A DNA stretch of 64,000 nt, from NCBI RefSeq assembly GCF_027409185.1, contig NC_084472.1, forward strand, positions 82,786,427 through 82,850,426, given 5' to 3'. A program made the translations under genes and the position numbers. This DNA comes from Cynocephalus volans. Lineage: Eukaryota > Chordata > Mammalia > Dermoptera > Cynocephalidae. Within the stretch, counting starts at the first letter, position 1, and each line of letters begins with the position of its first letter. Shown here one piece after another: positions 44,561 through 54,883 of the stretch. The notes under the pieces were generated by a model. The model had not been told where the DNA came from and did not search any database. It was given only the letters and a program-made list of their open reading frames with translations.

Positions 44561-46093
44561 GAAGATGGCGGAGGCTGCGGCGGCTGGCGCGGAGTAGCTG
44601 AGGTGTAAAAGGCGGCCACTGGGCCTCAGGCAGCTGGGAAACTTGTGGACCTTCCTCTCGCCATCTCTTAAGGGAGGACTACAGCTGCTGGCTGGTCGTG
44701 GGGGCTCAACGCCACTTTGCCCCCGGCAGGAGAGGCTGCCTCATTTACAGGCAACAGCTTTGAAGTGTGGAGCAGGAAAAGAACTGATTCTTAACTGCAA
44801 AAGCGAGTCTTGAAACGGAACACGGCGCCAGGGCTGCTGTGGATGCAGCCAGGATCCCGGAGGCCGGGGCCGCACTGAAGGCGGCCAGCTGCCCTATTCA
44901 GGATTCGAGGTTTCAGGCCGGCATTAAAGAAGATTCCTGGGAGCGCCCGAGCCGCGCCGCGACTGAACAGCCCGAGGCGGCAGCGCCGAGAACACGGAAG
45001 GCAACAAACCAGAGACAGAGAACGAACACCCAACCTGGCACAGCACCGTGAGTGACCCCTGGCACAGCTCTGTTCGGGGGGTGGATGCCCACGCGGCTCC
45101 CACCTGCACCACCAGGCCACTCACCGCCCCGGTGCTGCCTCCATTTTCCCAGGTACGGGCAGCTCCGCCCTGCTCGGCCGTCACTGAGCCCTCCCACTTG
45201 CTTGGCCTGGCAAGGGGCTTTCCGGAACCTGCAGACTGGCCTCCGCTATCACTCCCTCCACGGTTCTCTGGCGGGGCTGGGGGCGTGGGGCATCCCCGAC
45301 CAGTGTTGGGAGGGCAAGGAAGTACGGGTGGGCCGACTGTCACTCCACCACACCCTGGACTCCGGCCCCGGTAAACTTCCTGTTACTGGGAGGCAGATAC
45401 CATCTCTGCGACCACCAGTTTGGAAAAAAGCCTAACGAATTTCTGGTTGGGAATAGTGTGGTAGGAGAGTTCCCAGGTCCGCTTGAACCTGCCGGAGAGC
45501 AGGCTGCAGGCGGGCACTTGACTCGGTTTATACCGGGGGGATACAAAGGTGAACAAGACCCGAGAAAGATCTACACAGTGCTACAAAGTCACCCAGAGAG
45601 ACCGGTCGTCTGTGCCTAGCAGAAACCTGGTAGACTTCCTGGGCGAGGCGGTGCTGAGCAGGGTCTTGAAGGCCCAGCTGATAGACGAGGGGTGCAGAAG
45701 ACACACCCCAGCCCAGCACAGTGCGCACAGAGGGGGGAGACGTGCGGCCAGGGAGGCGGAGACTCGACAGAAACCACACACCCGGTGGGGTCGCCACTGC
45801 ATGATCCAACAGCCTGGGCCAGAGCACACGGAACGGGGAGAAGTCCTGTACAGGAAGTGAAAGCTCAACAGAGATCACACACCCTGTGGTACGTGATCCA
45901 CCAGCCCAGCAGAGTCCAAGCTGACCAGAAAGGTGGATCCCCGGAGAAGCCCAAGACCCGAGGCAACCACACACACAAGACACTAGAGGCCAACTGAGCA
46001 GTCACGGCGGGAGCCATACCAAATTGGCAACCACAGCAACATCCTAGTTAGTCATTAGTCTCAAACCGGTGGACTGTGAAACCCCCTGCCACA
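44561..46093 (+). promoter_or_regulatory. LINE-1 5' UTR with internal promoter
   Basis: About 1.5 kb, GC- and CpG-rich in contrast to the AT-rich flanks. It begins GAAGATGGCGGAGGC, which contains a YY1-type AAGATGGCGG right at the start, as known for other mammalian L1 promoters where YY1 positions initiation. Several antisense open frames of 90-150 codons (for example 44924-45343 and 45528-45983) reflect GC content. I do not claim they are genes. Confidence 0.75.
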
Positions 46094-47074
46094 ATGAATA
46101 AGCACCAAAAAAAAGATACCAGAAATACAAAAAATCAAGAAAGTACACCACCAAAAGTTAATAAACCTCATACTCTAGATCCTATAGAACAAGAAGCCCT
46201 TGAAATAACTGACAAGGAATTTCGAGTGATAATTCTAAGGAAACTGAATGAGATACAAGAAAACTCAGCTAGACATCATGATGAAATGAGGAAAAGTATA
46301 CAGGATCTGAAAGAGGAAATATACAAGGAAATCAATGTCCTGAAAAAAAATGTAGCAGAACTTGCTGAACTGAAGAAGTTATTCAGCGAAATAAAAAACA
46401 CAACGGAGAGTTTAACCAGCAGGCTTGTCAAAGTTGAAGAGAGAACCTCTGAACTTGAAGATGGGCTGTTTGAAATAACACAAGCAGACAAAAAGAAAGA
46501 AAAAAGAATCAAGGACATGGAAGAAAATCTGAGAGAGATATCAGACAACCTCAAGTGCTCAAATATCCGAGTCATGGGTATTCCAGAAGGGGAGGAAAAT
46601 GGAGATTCCATTGAAAACATATTCAACAAAATAGTGGCAGAAAACTTCCCAGGTATAGGAAAAATCACAGATCTTCAGATCCAGGAAGCTCAATGATCTC
46701 CAAACGTATTCAACCCAAAAAGGCCTTCTCCAAGACATGTCATAGTCAAATTGGCAAAACTCAGAGACAAAGAGAGAATCTTAAAAGCTGCAAGAGAGAA
46801 GCGTCAAATCACCTATAAGGGAGCCCCAATCAGGTTAACATCAGACTTCTCATCACAAACCCTAAAAGCTAGAAAGGAATGGGATGATATTTTCAAAATA
46901 CTAAAAGACAAAGATTGCCAGCCAAGAATACTCTACCCTGCAAGGCTATCCTTCCGAAATGAGGGGCAAATAGTATATTTCACAGACAAACAAAAACTGC
47001 GGGAGTTCACTACCACACGACCACCCTTACAAGAAATCCTCAAGGGAGTACTGGGTTTGGTTCCTGAAAAATAA
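46094..47074 (+). pseudogene. LINE-1 ORF1 (RNA-binding chaperone), one stop
   Basis: ORF1p trimerises and coats L1 RNA. The frame is 326 codons from ATG at 46094 to TAA at 47072-47074, with one in-frame TGA at 46694-46696 (codon 201), where a CGA Arg is likely (CpG decay). The N-terminal part has a long coiled coil (EITDKEFRVIILRKL to ADKKKEKRIKD), followed by an RRM-like segment (NIRVMGIPEGE) and a C-terminal domain (RPSPRHVIVKLA, PARLSF). The order and length agree with mammalian ORF1p. The cut falls in the RRM, removing the C-terminal domain needed for nucleic-acid binding. Confidence 0.9.
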
Positions 47075-47261
47075 CTACCACTGCCATAAAAACCTAAGAA
47101 AAATCTAAACCCGCTAGTACAATAAAAATGGCATTCATGAAGAGAAAACAAGCTAACAAAAACACTATCTACAACCTAAGGAACCAACAAACACAGAAAA
47201 CAAACAGTAAATCAGAAAGCAAGGAACAAAAGACACCTAAGACAACCAAACAACCAATAAA

Positions 47262-50200
47262 ATGCTAGGAATAAATCAACACCTTTCAATAACAACTCTT
47301 AATGTTAAAGGCGTAAATTCCCCAATTAAAAGACACAGACTGGCTGACTGGATCAAAAAGCAGGACCCAACTATATGCTGCCTACAAGAGACCCACCTCA
47401 CCCATAAAGATTCACACAGACTAAGAGTGAAAGGATGGAAAAAGATTTACCATGCAAACAGAAAAGAAAAACGAGCTGGAGTAGCTATTCTTATATCTGA
47501 CAAAATAGACTTTAAACTAAAAACCATAAAAAGAGACAATGAGGGACACTACTTAATGATAAAAGGACTGATCCATCAAGAAGACATAACAATCATAAAT
47601 ATGTACGCACCCAATGTTGGAGCAGCCAGATTTATAAAACAAACTCTATTAGACCTAAAGAAGGAAATAGACACTAATACCATAGTAGCAGGGGACCTGA
47701 ACACTCCACTGTCAATATTAGACTGATCATCTAGGCAAAGAATCAGTAGAAAAACACAAGATCTAAACAAGACTCTAGACCAATTGGAATTGGCAGATAT
47801 CTACACAACATTCCACCCAACAACCTCAGAATATTCATTCTTCTCAGCAGCACATGGATCATTCTCCAGGATAGATCACATATTAGGTCACAAATCAAGT
47901 CTCAATAAATTCAAAAAAATTGGTTATCCCATGTATCTTCTCAGACCACAATGGATTAAAACTAGAAATTAATAACAAACAAAACTCTGGAAACTATACA
48001 AACACATGGAAATTAAACAGCATTCTACTTAATGACATATGGGTCCAAGAAGAAATCAAGCAGGAAATCAAAAAGTTTATTGAAACTAATGAAAACAATG
48101 ATACATCATACCAAAACCTGTGGGATACTGCAAAAGCAGTATTGAGGGGAAAATTTATTGCATTAAATGCTCACTTCAGAAGAATAGAAAGTTGGCAAGT
48201 GAACAACCTAACACTTCACCTTAAAGAACTAGAAAAACAAGAACAATCCAAACCTAAAGTTAGCAGACGGAAAGAAATCATTAAGATCAGAGCAGAACTG
48301 AATGAAATTGAAAACCAAAAAACAATTCAAAAGATCAACGAATCAAAAAGTTGGTTTTTTGAAAAGATAAATAAAATAGACAAACCATTAGCATGGCTAA
48401 CAAAAAAAAAGAAGAGAGAAGACTCAAATAACCAAAATTAGAAATGAAAAAGGCGATATTACAACGGATTCATCTGAAATACAAGGAATCATTCGAGACT
48501 ACTATAAACAACTATATGCCAACAAATTTGAAAATCTGGAGGAAATGGATAAATTTCTGGACACACACAAGCTCCCAAAACTGAACCGTGAAGACATAGA
48601 AAATTTGAACAGACCAATAACAATAAAGGAGATTGAAGCTGTTATCAGAAGGCTCCCAACAAAGAAAAGCCCAGGACCAGATGGATTCACAGCAGAATTT
48701 TACCAAACATTCAAAGAGGAATTAACACCGATTCTTTACAAACTATTCCAAAAGATTGAAACGGACGCAAATCTCCCAAACTCATTCTATGAAGCAAACA
48801 TCATACTGATACCAAAACCAGGTAAAAATATAATCAAAAAAGAAAACTACAGGCCGATATCCTTGATGAATATAGATGCAAAAATCCTCACTAAAATACT
48901 AGCAAACAGAATACAGCAACACATACGAAAAATTATTCATCACGATCAAGTGGGATTCATCCCAGGGATGCAAGGTTGGTTCAACATATGCAAATCAATA
49001 AATGTGATACACCATATTAATAAACTCAAACACAAGGACCATATGATCATCTCTATAAATGCTGAAAAAGCATTTGATAAAGTTCAGCACTCATTCATGA
49101 CAAAGACCCTCTATAAGTTAGGTATAGAGGGAAAGTATCTCAACATAATTAAAGCCATATATGACAAACCCACTGCCAATATCATCCTGAATGGGGAAAA
49201 GCTGAAAGCTTTTCCTTTAAGAACAGGCACTAGACAAGGATGCCCACTCTCACCACTCCTATTCAACATAGTGTTGGAAGTACTAGCCAGAGCAATCAGA
49301 GAAGAGAAGGAAATAAAGGGCATCCAGATTGGAAAAGATGAAGTCAAACTGTCCCTGTTTGCAGATGACATGATCCTATATATCGAACAGCCTAAAACCT
49401 CTACAAAAAAACTCTTGGAATTGATAAATGATTTCAGTACAGTAGCAGGATACAAAATCAACACACAAAAATCAGTAGCATTTCTTTTCTCCAATAGTGA
49501 ACATGCAGAAGGAGAAATCAAGAAAGCCTGCCCATTTACAATAGCCACCAATAAAATAAAATACTTAGGAATTGAGTTAACCAAGGATGTGAAAAATCTC
49601 TATAATGAGAACTACAAACCACTGCTGAGAGAAATTAGAGAGGATACAAGAAGATGGAAAGATATTCCATGCTCTTGGATTGGAAGAATCAACATAGTGA
49701 AAATGTCCATACTACCCAAAGTGATATAGAAATTCAACGCAATCACCATCAAAATTCCAAAGACATTTTTCTCAGAAATGGAAAAAACTATTCAGACATT
49801 TATATGGAACAATAAAAGACCACGAATAGCCAAAGCAATGCTCAGCAAAAAAAATAAAGCTGGAGGCATAACACTACCTGACTTTAAGCTATACTACAAA
49901 GTTATAATAACCAAAACAGTATGGTACTGGCATAAAAACAGACACACTGACCAATGGAATAGAATAGAGAATCCAGAAATCAACCCACACACTTACTGCT
50001 AGCTGATCTTTGACAAAGGCACCAAGCCTATTCACTGGGGAAGGGACTGCCTCTTCAGCAAGTGGTGCTGGGATAACTGGATATCCATATGCAGGAGAAT
50101 GAAACTAGATCCATACCTCTCACCGTATACTAAAATCAACTCAAAATGGATTAAGGATTTAAATATACACCCTGAGACAATAAAACTTCTTAAAGAAAAC

Positions 50201-51088
50201 ATAGGGGAAACACTTCAGGAAATAGGACTGGGCACAGACTTCATGAATATGACCCCAAAAGCACGGGCAACCAAAGGAAAAATAAACAAATGGGATTATA
50301 TCAAACTAAAAAGCTTCTGCACAGGAAAAGAAACAATTAAAAGAGTTGAAAGACAACCAACAGAGTGGGAGAAAATATTTGCAAAATATATATCTGACAA
50401 AGGATTAATATCCAGAATATATAAGGAACTCAAACCACTTTACAAGAAGAAAACAAGCAACCCAATTAAAAAATGGGCAAAAGAGCTAAGTAGGCATTTC
50501 TCTAAGGAAGATATCCAAATGGCCAACAGACATATGAAAAAATGCTCAACATCACTCAGCATCCGGGAAATGCAAATCAAAACCACATTGAGATACCATC
50601 TAACCCCAGTTAGGATGGCTAAAATCCAAAAGACTATGAACGATAAATGCTGGCGAGGCTGCGGAGAAAAAGGAACTCTCATACATTGTTGGTGGGACTG
50701 CAAAATGGTGCAGCCTCTATGGAAAATGGTTTGGAGGTTCCTTAAACAATTGCAAATAGATCTACCATATGACCCAGCTATCCCGCTGTTGGGAATATAC
50801 CCAGAGGAATGGAAATCATCAAGTCGAAGGTATACCTGTTCCCCAATGTTCATCGCAGCACTCTTTACAATAGCCAAGAGTTGGAACCAGCCAAAATGCC
50901 CATCATCAGATGAGTGGATACGGAAAATGTGGTACATCTACACAATGGAATACTACTCAGCTATAAAAACGAATGAAATACTGCCATTTGCAACAACATG
51001 GATGGACCTCGAGAGAATTATATTAAGTGAAACAAGTCAGGCACAGAAAGAGAAATACCACATGTTCTCACTTATTGGTGGGAGCTAA
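47262..51088 (+). pseudogene. LINE-1 ORF2 (endonuclease-reverse transcriptase), broken
   Basis: ORF2p nicks target DNA and primes reverse transcription. The endonuclease part shows TTLNVKG, LQETHL, GDLNTPLS and SDHNG catalytic blocks. Breaks are TGA at 47724-47726, a frameshift near 47915, a frameshift in the A9 run near 48401, TAG at 49727-49729, and TAG at 50000-50002. The RT has FADDM (Asp-Asp) and [13 protein letters not shown], but in motif A the usual catalytic Asp of the SIDAEKAFD block is Asn (AAT at 49058-49060). The C-terminal Cys block CX3CX7HX4C ([18 protein letters not shown]) is intact. The length is about the family standard of 1,275 codons. Confidence 0.92.
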
Positions 51089-51102
51089 AAATTAATATAT
51101 AA

Positions 51103-51142
<40 letters not shown>

Positions 51143-51316
51143 CAGGGGGGGGGAAGAAGATATAACAACCACAATTATTTGAAGTTGATATGACAAGCAA
51201 ACAGAAAGGACATTGTTGGGGGGGAGGGGGGGAGGGAGAAGGGAGGGAGGTTTTGGTGATGGGGAGCAATAATCAACTACAATGTATATCGACAAAATAA
51301 AATTAAAAAAAAAAAA
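51089..51316 (+). other. LINE-1 3' UTR with CA repeat, G-rich tract and first A tail
   Basis: Holds (CA)n at 51107-51139, two G-rich purine runs (around 51146-51153 and 51216-51250) that could form G-quadruplexes, as is typical for L1 3' UTRs, then AATAAA near 51296 and an A tail ending at 51316. The tail is followed by unrelated DNA without a target duplication. Confidence 0.8.
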
Positions 51317-52528
51317 AGAACTGTTATGGAATGAACATCTTATACTTGTTAAAGTTATTAGATACAATTTATCCAGTTTCCTCTCAAGTAAATTATCCTG
51401 GGGTACAAACTATGGTGTAATAACTTGGTCTTCAGTTTCTCTAATAAGAGTGTATTTTCTCAGCTTAACAACCAAAACAGATCACAGAGAACTTAAATAA
51501 TGTTCAAAGGAGAGTCACAAAGATAATGGGAGGAACAAAAGACAAGATTTCTAAGGAAGGAAACAGAGATTATTCAATCAGAAAGGAGAAGGCAGAGACA
51601 GAACTTAAAAACAGGCTTCAAGGCCAAAAGAGCAGTTGAACCCCAAAATGAGATCAGTTATTTTTCCTTTCCAGAGAGGTTAGAATACAAAGAAATGGAA
51701 ATACATTTCCACAGTTAATGTATAAGTTAGAAATTGTATTAAGGTTCAGAGAGAAAGAGATGGAGAGAAAAAGAAAAAAAGATTTATTTTTAGGAATTGG
51801 CTCACTTTACTGTGGGGGCTGACAAATCCAAAATACACAGGACAAGCCAACAGCCTGAAGATTCAGGTAAGATTGGATGTTGCAGTATCAAGTCCCAAGG
51901 CTGGAAACTCAGACAGGGTTTCTATGTTGCAATATGGAGGAAGAATTCCTTCTTCTTTGGGAAACCTCAGTCTTTGCTCTTAAAGACCTTCAACAGATTG
52001 GATGAAGCCCACCAATGTTATAGAGGTTAATCTACATTACTTAAAGCCACTGATTATAAATGTTAATCACATCTAAAGAACACCTTTACAACAACATCTA
52101 GACTTGTGTTTGAGCAAATAACTGGTCACCATAGTCTAGCCAAGTTGACACATAAAATTAACCCTCACAGAAATCAAGTAAAACCTCCTGAAAAGGGAAG
52201 TCACCACACTTCTGACTTGTATTTGCTTGGCTAGTTTAGAAGCAATTTCTTCAAAAGGATAAGAGAAGGGCCGGCCTGTGGCTCACCTGGGAGAGTGTGG
52301 TGCTGACAACACCCAGTCAAGGGTTAAGATCCCCTTACCGGTCATCTTTTAAAAAAAAAAGTACAAGAGAGAAATGTCAGTGAGGGTAGCAGTGATATTG
52401 TTGGTGAAAATGGATGTTTTTATAACCATTCTGTGAAGCATCTTGGCCATATGAATCAAATGTCTTATATCCAGGAATTAATCCTAAGAAAAATAAAAAG
52501 ATAATTGTTAAAAAAAATAAAATAAAAT
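51317..52528 (+). mobile_element. Probable L1 3'-transduced segment
   Basis: About 1.2 kb between the L1 A tail and a second A-rich tail at 52511-52528. AATAAA at 52492-52497 precedes the second tail by 13-14 bases. It includes an old antisense repeat at about 51775-52170 (AGGAATTGGCTCACTTTACT to AAGTTGACACATAAAATTAA, probably an L1 3' UTR family) and a short CYN SINE. If the transduction is real, the parent L1 elsewhere in the genome is followed by this same sequence. Confidence 0.65.
52262..52361 (+). mobile_element. Short CYN-type SINE
   Basis: GGGCCGGCCTGTGGCTCACC joined to GTGCTGACAACACCCAGTCA and CCCCTTACCGGTCATCTTT. It looks like a dimer that has lost its middle, joining the first half of monomer 1 to the second half of monomer 2. 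It lies inside the transduced segment and would have come from the source locus. Confidence 0.8.
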
Positions 52529-52542
52529 AAAATATGCTCACA
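52529..52542. repeat. Target-site duplication, middle copy
   Basis: AAAATATGCTCACA, identical to 44547-44560 and 52622-52635. It follows the second A-rich tail of the L1 and precedes a SINE fragment. Confidence 0.85.
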
Positions 52543-52621
52543 CTGACAGTGTGGCCTTGTAACATAAAGGCCTTGTACTGGCCAGCCACCAAAAGAAAAA
52601 AAAAAAAAGAGAGAGAGAGTA
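52543..52621 (+). mobile_element. 5'-truncated CYN-type SINE
   Basis: GTACTGGCCAGCCACCAAAA and an A/GA-rich tail match the 3' half of the monomeric SINE at 26811-26926 (read there as GTACTGGCTAGTCACCAAAA). It is only about 79 bp long, flanked on both sides by AAAATATGCTCACA. Confidence 0.65.
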
Positions 52622-52635
52622 AAAATATGCTCACA
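52622..52635. repeat. Target-site duplication, right copy
   Basis: Third copy of AAAATATGCTCACA, followed by AATTCTTCCACAC, which should be the original right flank. Confidence 0.85.
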
Positions 52636-52769
52636 AATTCTTCCACACATCTACCTTTGAGAAATAAAGCTTAATTTCCCTCCCCTTGTGTACTGTATGA
52701 CCTTAATGTACTTAATGGCCAGCTTCTAATGAAAGGAATAAGAAGTGATCATAATAGACTAAGTGCTAT

Positions 52770-53142
52770 GGTTTAAAAGTTTTGTCCCCTCCAAAGTTCA
52801 TGTTGAAATTTAATTTCCAATGTAATAATATTGGAAGGTGTGATCTTTAAGAGTTGATTCAGGATTGGGATTAGGTGCCCTTATAAACAGGCTTTAAGGA
52901 GAAAATTTGTCCCTTTTGCTCTTTGGCCTTCTGCCATTTGAGGACACAGCATTCCTCTTCTCTGGAGGATGTACAGTGTTCAAGCTGTCATCTTGGAAGC
53001 TGAGACTGGACCCTCACCATACAACCAACCTGCCTGTGCCTTGATCTTGAACTTCACCAGACCTGTGAGAAATAAATTTCTATTCCTTATAATCCAATCT
53101 CAAGTATTTTGTTATAGCAGCACAAAATGAACTGAGACACTA
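52770..53142 (+). mobile_element. MaLR-type LTR, sense
   Basis: GTGCTATGGTTTAAAAGTTT, CCAATGTAATAATATTGGAA, CTGCCATTTGAGGACACAGC, AGAAATAAATTTCTATTCC and TTTTGTTATAGCAGCACAAA follow the sense MaLR LTR layout, including a polyadenylation-like AATAAA. The subfamily is not determined. Confidence 0.7.
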
Positions 53143-54440
53143 GGTAATAAAGGGCAATTAGGAAATAAAGGGCATTTTAGCTATCTCCTTCCCTTCTCTC
53201 TTGGATCTTACACTCTGGGGATGTCACTCTGGGGACATCATGAGAACAGCCAAGCAGCCCTTTGGAGAGATCAATAAGATGAGAAACTGAGGCCTCCTGC
53301 CAAAAGCCATGCAAGTGAGCCCTCTCAGAAGTGGGTCTTTCAGCTATAATAAAGCCTTTAGATGACTGCAGCCCTAGCAAACATCTTCACTGTACCCTTT
53401 TGAGAAATGGTGAGCCAGAACCACCCAGCTAGACCACTGCCAAATTCTGATCCATGGAAACTTTGAAATAACAAATTAGATAATTTGTTAGGTAGCAATA
53501 AATAATTAATGCAAAGGTAAAAGTGAAAAAGGTATATAGGACTTTCTACCATAAAAGGGCAGAGATTATGACTGAATTTGAGTTGCAGGGAACAGAATTC
53601 TTTCTTGATTATTTAGTAACTTGACCTAGAAGAGTAAATAAAAATTGAACAAGGGAATAAAGTACAAATAGTCCTGAACCTGATCCAGCCAACCTTGACC
53701 ACTTATCTCTCTCCACAAGAAGAAAGATTTAATACTTCTCAAATTTTTAAATTCATGTCATTAGTAAATTCAAATCGCTAGTGTATATTTTCTTCTGCTT
53801 TAACTGAACTACAGTGATATGCTTATGAAATCAATTATAAATTGATGTTCTGTTTTAATGTGCTATGTTTCAATTCAAAAAGAAATAGATTCTTCATAAT
53901 TTACAAAACTGTATGGAGTCACTAGCTTCATATATTTACATGTATGTGTGTATTCATCTTTGTTTAGGTTTGTGGGTAAATTTGGAAAGCTATGCATTGC
54001 CCTCAAATTTATATAGAGTCCTACCTTTCTCAAAGCGATTTCAAATAGCATTCATTTCAGTGCATCCCATAACAAAATGCATACATGGACTTAAGTGGGA
54101 CTCATTAGCTATTTAAAAATGAGGAGGTTTTTAACACAGATACTAATGTATGTTAGGCATAAAGAACTACCTTTTTAAAGACATGCTAAAACTGTGAAAA
54201 AAAAATAAAGCTGTTTGTTCTAAAAACTCTATTTTCAGTCCCTCTCCTCCTACCCATGTCCAAATAGGGTATACAAAACACGCAAAGAGCCTGCCAGACT
54301 GTAACAACCTTAGATTTTAGGACAGGTTAAGAGGTCAGACAGTGTGCATGTACTGAGTAGCTCAAAGACAAGAACAAAACCTTAAAGCAAACAACATAAA
54401 TTTAGAGCTTCTCAAAGTTCCAGTTTCCTCTACTCTTAAA
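53143..54440. other. NEIL3 upstream flank, no gene seen
   Basis: AT-rich until the CpG island. No exon or assigned repeat was recognised. Distal NEIL3 control elements could lie here but cannot be seen by eye. Confidence 0.5.
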
Positions 54441-54524
54441 TTCAGCCTCGTTGGGCGGACTCCACTCATCCCGTATTTGCATTTTGTCCATAATAATCCC
54501 ACGTGAAGACGGGGGTGAGCTATG

Positions 54525-54534
54525 GCGCATGCGC
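54525..54534. promoter_or_regulatory. NRF1-type site
   Basis: GCGCATGCGC, a palindromic match to the NRF1 consensus, about 200 bp before the start codon. Confidence 0.65.
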
Positions 54535-54575
54535 TGCAAGGGCGCGCCACGCCCCCTCGAAGGTGAAGTGGCTGA

Positions 54576-54585
54576 TTTGGCGGGA
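54576..54585 (+). promoter_or_regulatory. E2F-type site
   Basis: TTTGGCGGGA, a strong match to the E2F consensus, in the proximal promoter and next to two GC boxes. Confidence 0.65.
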
Positions 54586-54623
54586 GGTGGGCGGGGACTG
54601 GGCGGGGCTGCACGCGCGCGGGA

Positions 54624-54629
54624 TTTGAA
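54624..54629 (+). promoter_or_regulatory. CHR-like element
   Basis: TTTGAA, the cell-cycle homology region consensus bound by DREAM/MuvB, preceded by a CDE-like GC stretch. A six-base motif can occur by chance. Confidence 0.45.
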
Positions 54630-54727
54630 CTTCCTCTCGCGGAGTCAGTCTCCGCGCAGAGGTTAAGGGCCTCAGCAGAGTTCCCATCAGGCCCTGCAAC
54701 TGGGGGGCTACAGTGCCGGCTCAGGAG

Positions 54728-54883
54728 ATGGTGGAAGGACCAGGCTGTACCCTGAATGGAGAGAAAATTCGGGCGCGGGTGCTTCCGGGTCAGGCGGTGA
54801 CCGACGTGCGGGGAAGCGCCCTGCAGAGCCTGGCGGGCCCCGCCCTGCCGCGCGCGGCTCCTGGGGCTGGGGCCTCTTCCCAG
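54728..54883 (+). CDS. NEIL3: NEIL3 exon 1 coding part (DNA glycosylase)
   Basis: Encodes 52 residues starting MVEGPGCTLNGEKIRARVLP, which I recognise as the start of the endonuclease VIII-like 3 glycosylase. The exon ends at Gln52 with CAG/GTGAGC, phase 0, the same exon length as I recall for human NEIL3. NEIL3 removes oxidised bases (hydantoins, FapyG) mainly from single-stranded DNA and unhooks some interstrand crosslinks at stalled forks. In the family the initiator Met is removed and Val2 acts as the nucleophile, and V2 is present. Residues 1-30 look well conserved, and the Pro/Ala-rich end (residues 38-50) is less so. The start is the first ATG after the CpG-island promoter with G at +4. 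The catalytic core, zinc finger and GRF domains are encoded in later exons outside the window. Confidence 0.95.

Larger units (their letters stand above)
44561..52528 (+). mobile_element. Full-length LINE-1 with probable 3' transduction
   Basis: The L1 proper runs 44561-51316: GC-rich 5' UTR, ORF1, ORF2, G-rich 3' UTR, AATAAA and an A tail. The expected second target duplication is not after this tail. It is found 1.2 kb further on, after a second A-rich tail. The simplest reading is that the RNA read through the weak L1 polyadenylation signal and stopped at a downstream one, carrying flanking DNA along. Both ORFs are broken, so the copy is inactive, but the reading frames remain largely recognisable, which suggests a fairly recent insertion. 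Confidence 0.8.

Noticed and set aside
44924..45343. Antisense open frames in the L1 5' UTR, an ORF0-like idea
   Set aside because: Primate L1 ORF0 is antisense, but no similarity is visible here. Several overlapping frames in GC-rich DNA are expected by chance.
51107..51140. CA repeat considered as the L1 end
   Set aside because: The G-rich tract, AATAAA and A tail follow it, so it is inside the L1 3' UTR.
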